From: Isoetes taiwanensis
Taxonomy: Eukaryota; Streptophyta; Lycopodiopsida; Isoetales; Isoetaceae
Length of the DNA: 64,000 bases
NCBI GenBank assembly: GCA_021234155.1
Contig: JAJEKV010000052.1
Span: 805,933 to 869,932 of the forward strand
Reading direction: 5' to 3'
The translations under genes and the position numbers were made by a program. Shown here piece by piece: positions 60,500-64,000 of this stretch; position 1 is the first letter of the stretch; each line of letters opens with the position of its first letter. Below the pieces are notes generated by a model. That model was not told the DNA's origin, searched no databases, and worked only from the letters and a program-made list of their open reading frames with translations.

Positions 60500-61330
60500 C
60501 ACATAGCGGAGTTGCTCAAGTGGGCGGGGAGATGCCCCATGGTGCCCGTTCTGCTGCCTTTGTTCAACGTGGTGTGCTGCAAGAGGGTTTTCCCAATCAT
60601 GGACCACAAGCTGGGTTGTTCCGATCTACAAAGGCCGAAGACCCACTTTGTGCTGACCAATTACCGAACCATCATGGTCATTTCGGTGTTTGCCAAAGGC
60701 GTGTCGGGCATTCTCGAGCGATGAGGTAACCCGGATGGGCGAGGCGGAAGTCGGGGCACTTACCAGGCGGGCTTCCGACCCCGACATTCGACCATTAATC
60801 ACATCTTCATACTCAGGGCCCTGGTGAGGGGCGGTAGGAAGCGGGAGGATCTGTCTTCTTTGTTTTGTGGACTTTGCAAAAGCTTTTGACCGCGATTACC
60901 AGGGAAAAGTTGTGGGCGAGATTGCACCATCGGGGCTCCATATGGATCTGCGAGAATGCGGTCTGATTGTCGGCGAGAGTCTGCACGGGCCGCATGCAAC
61001 TGGAAGGAGAGTCATTTGCCAGCAGCATTGGAGTTAGGCAAGGTTGTCTTCTCTCACCCACACTCTTTGGACTTTATATTGACTAGTTGGAAGCCTGGCT
61101 TGCTACCAATGGGGGGGACAGTATACAGCTCTTGCACCAGGTCATCCGGCAGCTCATCTATGCGGATGATGTGGACCTCTTGGCCCATACACCAGAGGGC
61201 ATGCGGGCACACCTTGATGCCACGGACACATTACTCGCCGGCGACGGACATGCGTGTCAACCTGGCTAAGACTAAGGTGGTCCTCATATCCTCCTCACGT
61301 CATCCAGCACCGCTGGCACTCACTTATCAG
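60500..61330 (+). pseudogene. LINE ORF2 reverse transcriptase domain
   Basis: Motifs in order are TNYRTIMV near 60,657, YQAGFRPRHST at about 60,759-60,791, VDFAKAFD at 60,866-60,890 (first catalytic Asp), GVRQGCLLSPTLFGLYID at about 61,029-61,083 and QLIYADDVDLLAHTP at about 61,150-61,194, with the catalytic YADD intact. Then come MRAHLDATD and a primer-grip-like region. Frameshifts occur near 60,890-61,030 and 61,250. It copies its own RNA at the nicked target site. Confidence 0.85.
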
Positions 61331-61336
61331 GGTTAG

Positions 61337-62340
61337 ATGGTAGAGGTCACACCCAGCTACAAGTACCTGGGGGTGGAATTTCCGTCCTCAATGTATTGGG
61401 ATGCATCCATTCGCCTTCGGGTGACCGCAGGTTGGAAGGCAATGTACACAATGCAAAACAATAGTCACATGGCAGAGCTGTATGACTGGGGCCACCAGTC
61501 ACATTTGTTTCGGGCACTGGTGGAGCTAGTTCTTCTGTATGGGGTCGAGGTGTGGGGCCTAGTGGTGTCTTTGGCGACTTGGAACGACTTAGAGCAGGTC
61601 CAGAAGGCATTTTTGACGCGGGCAATGGGGTCAAGCCCTCAGTTCCATATCAGATCTTGTTGCAGGAGGCCGGGATTCATGCCCTGCAGTATGCGACCCT
61701 CGGCAGACACATTGTTTATTAATGAAGGTGGCGGCGATAGGCGACACTCAGCTCCCGCACTTGGCTTACGCTGTGGCGATGAGTCCGCAACAACTCGGGG
61801 CTTGTTGGAAGGACAAGAGAGCCCAGTGGCTGGCGCCTGGAACGTAGACGCACATAGGTGCGTCCAGGTGTACTGCCGCCGGCGGATAGGTTCGAGGGGT
61901 ACTTGGACTCTTGTTTCCGGGAAGCTCGGGACCATCATGCTCTGGAACAGGTAAAGATGGCACGCGACAAACATCACATAAACCCCACCCTAGTTCGAGG
62001 CCCACAGCTCTACCTACGTTCTCAGTTGCCCATGAAGAAGCGCAGGATCATCACGTCCATTCGAGCGAGGGCCCACCATCTTCGGCTTGAGGCAGATTCG
62101 GTGGGTTGGAGAGTCGCCGGGGGCGGGCTTTGTCGTATGCCTGCCCTGGGGGTTGTTGAGGATGAAAGCCATGCCTTCCAGGCATCCGACCTATAGTCGG
62201 TCCGGGCTCCTTCACGTTCCCTTAGTGCGACACTGGTCGCCTACCTGACGAAGCTACTCAAGACGCGTCGGTTCGATCCCTTGGCTCCTACCTCCAGGAG
62301 GTTTTGGATCTGCGGACTCACCTCTGCCCCCGGGTGCCGG
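61337..62340 (+). pseudogene. LINE ORF2 C-terminal region
   Basis: The 205-codon frame 61,337-61,954 begins MVEVTPSYKYLGVEF and contains ALVELVLLYGVEVWG and LEQVQKAFLTRAMG, all typical of the RT thumb and post-RT region of plant LINEs. The continuation in a second frame (61,858-62,196) has LYLRSQLPMKKRRII, AHHLRLEAD and GVVEDESHAF, the site of the C-terminal Cys/His motif, whose cysteines are partly lost through indels. Confidence 0.75.
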
Positions 62341-62374
62341 GAATTCATGTATATATGTATATTTGTATAGTGCC

Positions 62375-62520
62375 GCAAAGCTTGCTTGTTCTTCGCGACG
62401 GTTTTCCCTCCTGAGGGGGGTTTTTTAATCCGGGTAGCAACGGGCTTGCTGCACCCGTGTAATTTGGGTCCCATAGGCCGATTGCCCTCCGCGGACGATA
62501 AAAGAACCTTCCTTCCTTTC
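62375..62520 (+). other. LINE 3' UTR and microsatellite tail
   Basis: Terminal segment shared with the fragments at 1,195-1,345 and 20,455-20,580. It ends in ccttccttcctttctc and probably includes the RT recognition structure. A g-rich/c-rich pair (ccctcctgaggggggtt) could form a small hairpin. Confidence 0.55.
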
Positions 62521-63140
62521 TCAGATAAAATCTGCCAAGCATGAGACCTTGTTTGAGCATATGCAGGTGATAATTATATTGCTCTAAAGTAAAATTGGGC
62601 CTGCCTTTGTCACCTCTGCTATGCAAATGAAAGTGCAAACAAAAGATCTGTATGGCAGACCATGTATACAAGCTTGGATCATAATTGCTCTTGTTTCTTT
62701 GCTCTTTGCATAATCTGGGACTTGTGTTGTGCCATAACAAATGTAAAGACAAATTAATTGCAAGATGAGGCTGTTGTACTAGAATGAAGTGCAAATATGA
62801 AAGTATGTTAGATAATGTGTGTTTGTTACTAAAGTAATGAGACGAAATCTTAATTACACAGATCTCTAATTCTATATTACATATTTTGATGATTCACATC
62901 TCAAATGATTATTTGGCATTGTTCTAGTAGGCTTTTGACAGATTTTTATATACATGCAGGATTTGACCATATTGGTACTATCGGGTATTGAAGATCGATT
63001 TCAACATCATTTCAACATATCATGGATTCATTAAGAGCCACCCAGGTTCTGTTGTCAACCCCAGTTCTACCACCCAGATTCATTAAGAGCCACCCAGGCT
63101 CATTAGCAAATTTTAAGATGAACTATTTCGTTTCATTCAG
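62521..63140. other. Intron-like AT-rich stretch
   Basis: Contains a 22-base direct repeat (gattcattaagagccaccca start) at about 63,036 and 63,078. It lies between the LINE and the Gly/Pro-rich exon and ends with a good acceptor tract. Confidence 0.45.
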
Positions 63141-63316
63141 GAGTTTTAGCCCGTAGTCCAGGCGGCCCTGGTGGCCCTGGTTTTGGAGGTCTAGGCGGCC
63201 CTGGTGGTCCTAGTTTTGTTGGTCCAGGCAGCTCTGGTGATCCTGGTATTGGTCCTGGCAGTTCAGGTGGTTCTGATTTTGGAGGTCCTGGCAATTTAGG
63301 TTTTGGAAGTCCTTAA
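63141..63316 (+). CDS. Gly/Pro-rich terminal exon
   Basis: A polypyrimidine-CAG acceptor (TTTCGTTTCATTCAG) is followed by an open frame to TAA. The product is almost entirely Gly, Pro, Ser and Phe in loose GGPGGPxFGG-type repeats (SPGGPGGPGFGGLGGPGGPS, later GPGSSGDPGIG and FGGPGNLGFGSP). Low-complexity C-termini of this kind occur in glycine-rich cell-wall and RNA-binding proteins. Without the upstream exons the family cannot be named. The exon starts in phase with two bases of a split codon. Upstream exons may be separated from it by the intron in which the LINE sits. Confidence 0.5.
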
Positions 63317-64000
63317 ACCTCATGTACAACCCAGTATTTTCATGTAGATGCTATTGTATACCAATATATTCCAATGCAAAATGTGACCATGCGTTTGATG
63401 TTGTTGAATATATATTACTAGCAACAGTCATATTGAAGGCTCTTTCCAGTTTATGGTTAGAAAAGGATTAATAATGATAGGGCTATTATCCATCATAAAG
63501 CACGCAAAATGCGTGTTAATGTTCCATCATCAACTTGATTCTCGAATCTCTGCATTTTGTCAAATTCTATTTCCACTTGAATATTGCTTGCTTGCATGCC
63601 CTAAAGTCCAAACAGCCTGAACTTGGTTGCAGGGTTTATTTCATAGTGCCTTGGATGGCCAACACATTCTTCTAGCATCGATCCTACCCTGATAGGTGGC
63701 CTTCGGCTAAGAAAAAAGGCATTTCATCTTGGTTTTGGTAAGTTTTTGTGGTCCATTTGGGAAAGACACAAACTTCAAAAATTCCAAGGCATCTATTCTA
63801 CTCCTCGTGATCGTCTCGTGCTCAAACTAAAATAGCGATGGCTTATAAGTGCTCTTTCTATTGAGCCGATCGTATTTGTTTTTAATATCTTCAGATTACT
63901 TCATATCCTTAGGCTTCTCTTATGGGACAAGTGCATTGTGCTTGCGGCTCTATTTCTGATGGCTTCAAGTCTATATAATCATATTAATGTTTTAAGAGAA
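63317..64000. other. Probable 3' flank of the Gly/Pro-rich gene
   Basis: AT-rich, with no clear further exon. The part from about 63,640 has short protein-like runs (GFGKFLWSIWERHKLQKF), perhaps transposon-derived, but no motif identifies it. Confidence 0.35.

Larger units (their letters stand above)
57110..62520 (+). mobile_element. LINE (APE-type non-LTR retrotransposon), near full length
   Basis: About 5.4 kb, GC-rich compared with its surroundings. It has a 5' region with a 109-base tandem repeat, a decayed ORF1, an ORF2 with endonuclease, reverse transcriptase and C-terminal Cys/His region, and a 3' end shared with fragments at 1.2 and 20.5 kb. The tail is a pyrimidine microsatellite (ccttccttccttt), not poly(A). 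The order and motifs are those of L1/I-like LINEs. Frameshifts and stops break both ORFs. The exact 5' end and target duplication were not determined. Confidence 0.85.

Overview
The window looks like nuclear DNA of a land plant. The evidence is an AT-rich background, short exons with canonical GT..AG introns, a galactokinase gene with a plant-like exon layout, chromodomain Ty3/gypsy retrotransposons, LINEs, a hAT relic and CACTA/TIR-type MITEs. No bacterial operons, rRNA, tRNA or CRISPR arrays were recognised. The integrase-chromodomain protein at 44-47 kb resembles lineages also known from fungi and early-diverging plants, so a seed-free plant is possible; that part is inference. All alignments below were made by eye.

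Layout. 0-8.9 kb: mostly AT-rich, with a LINE 3' tail (1.2 kb), a hAT transposase relic (2.4 kb) and a candidate minus-strand host gene (4.76-5.70 kb). 8.9-14.3 kb: six head-to-tail units of about 0.9 kb, each carrying a broken Psq/CENP-B-like helix-turn-helix reading frame. 14.3-20.6 kb: unrecognised sequence, a palindromic dispersed repeat, two local tandem duplications and an inverted LINE tail. 21.6-29.0 kb: a heavily frameshifted Ty3/gypsy chromovirus between two related LTR-like blocks. 30.2-33.0 kb: a minus-strand LINE. 34.8-35.3 kb: the 3' end of another LINE. 35.5-35.8 kb: a TIR MITE. 37.6-40.9 kb: a galactokinase copy (minus strand). 44.1-47.3 kb: a 5'-truncated chromovirus with 3' LTR, then a CACTA-like MITE. 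47.9-49.5 kb: terminal exons of two candidate host genes. 53.1-55.6 kb: a second galactokinase copy. 57.1-62.5 kb: a nearly complete LINE (ORF1, endonuclease, RT, C-terminal region). 63.1 kb: a Gly/Pro-rich terminal exon.

The most striking point is the pair of galactokinase copies. They share a gene block (Y, about 1.7 kb) and a non-coding block (X, about 0.8 kb), but in opposite order: X-Y at 37.6-40.1 kb and Y-X at 53.1-55.6 kb. The copies complement each other, because only one has the 5' exons and only the other continues past the conserved GWG of the C-terminal motif.

A second pattern concerns data quality. Many differences between repeat copies are small indels or scrambled bases at CAG/CTG/CCGG sites, including sites where a splice-acceptor CAG is expected. 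This suggests uncorrected long-read base-calling errors at CHG-methylated cytosines, so some of the apparent pseudogenisation may be an artefact.
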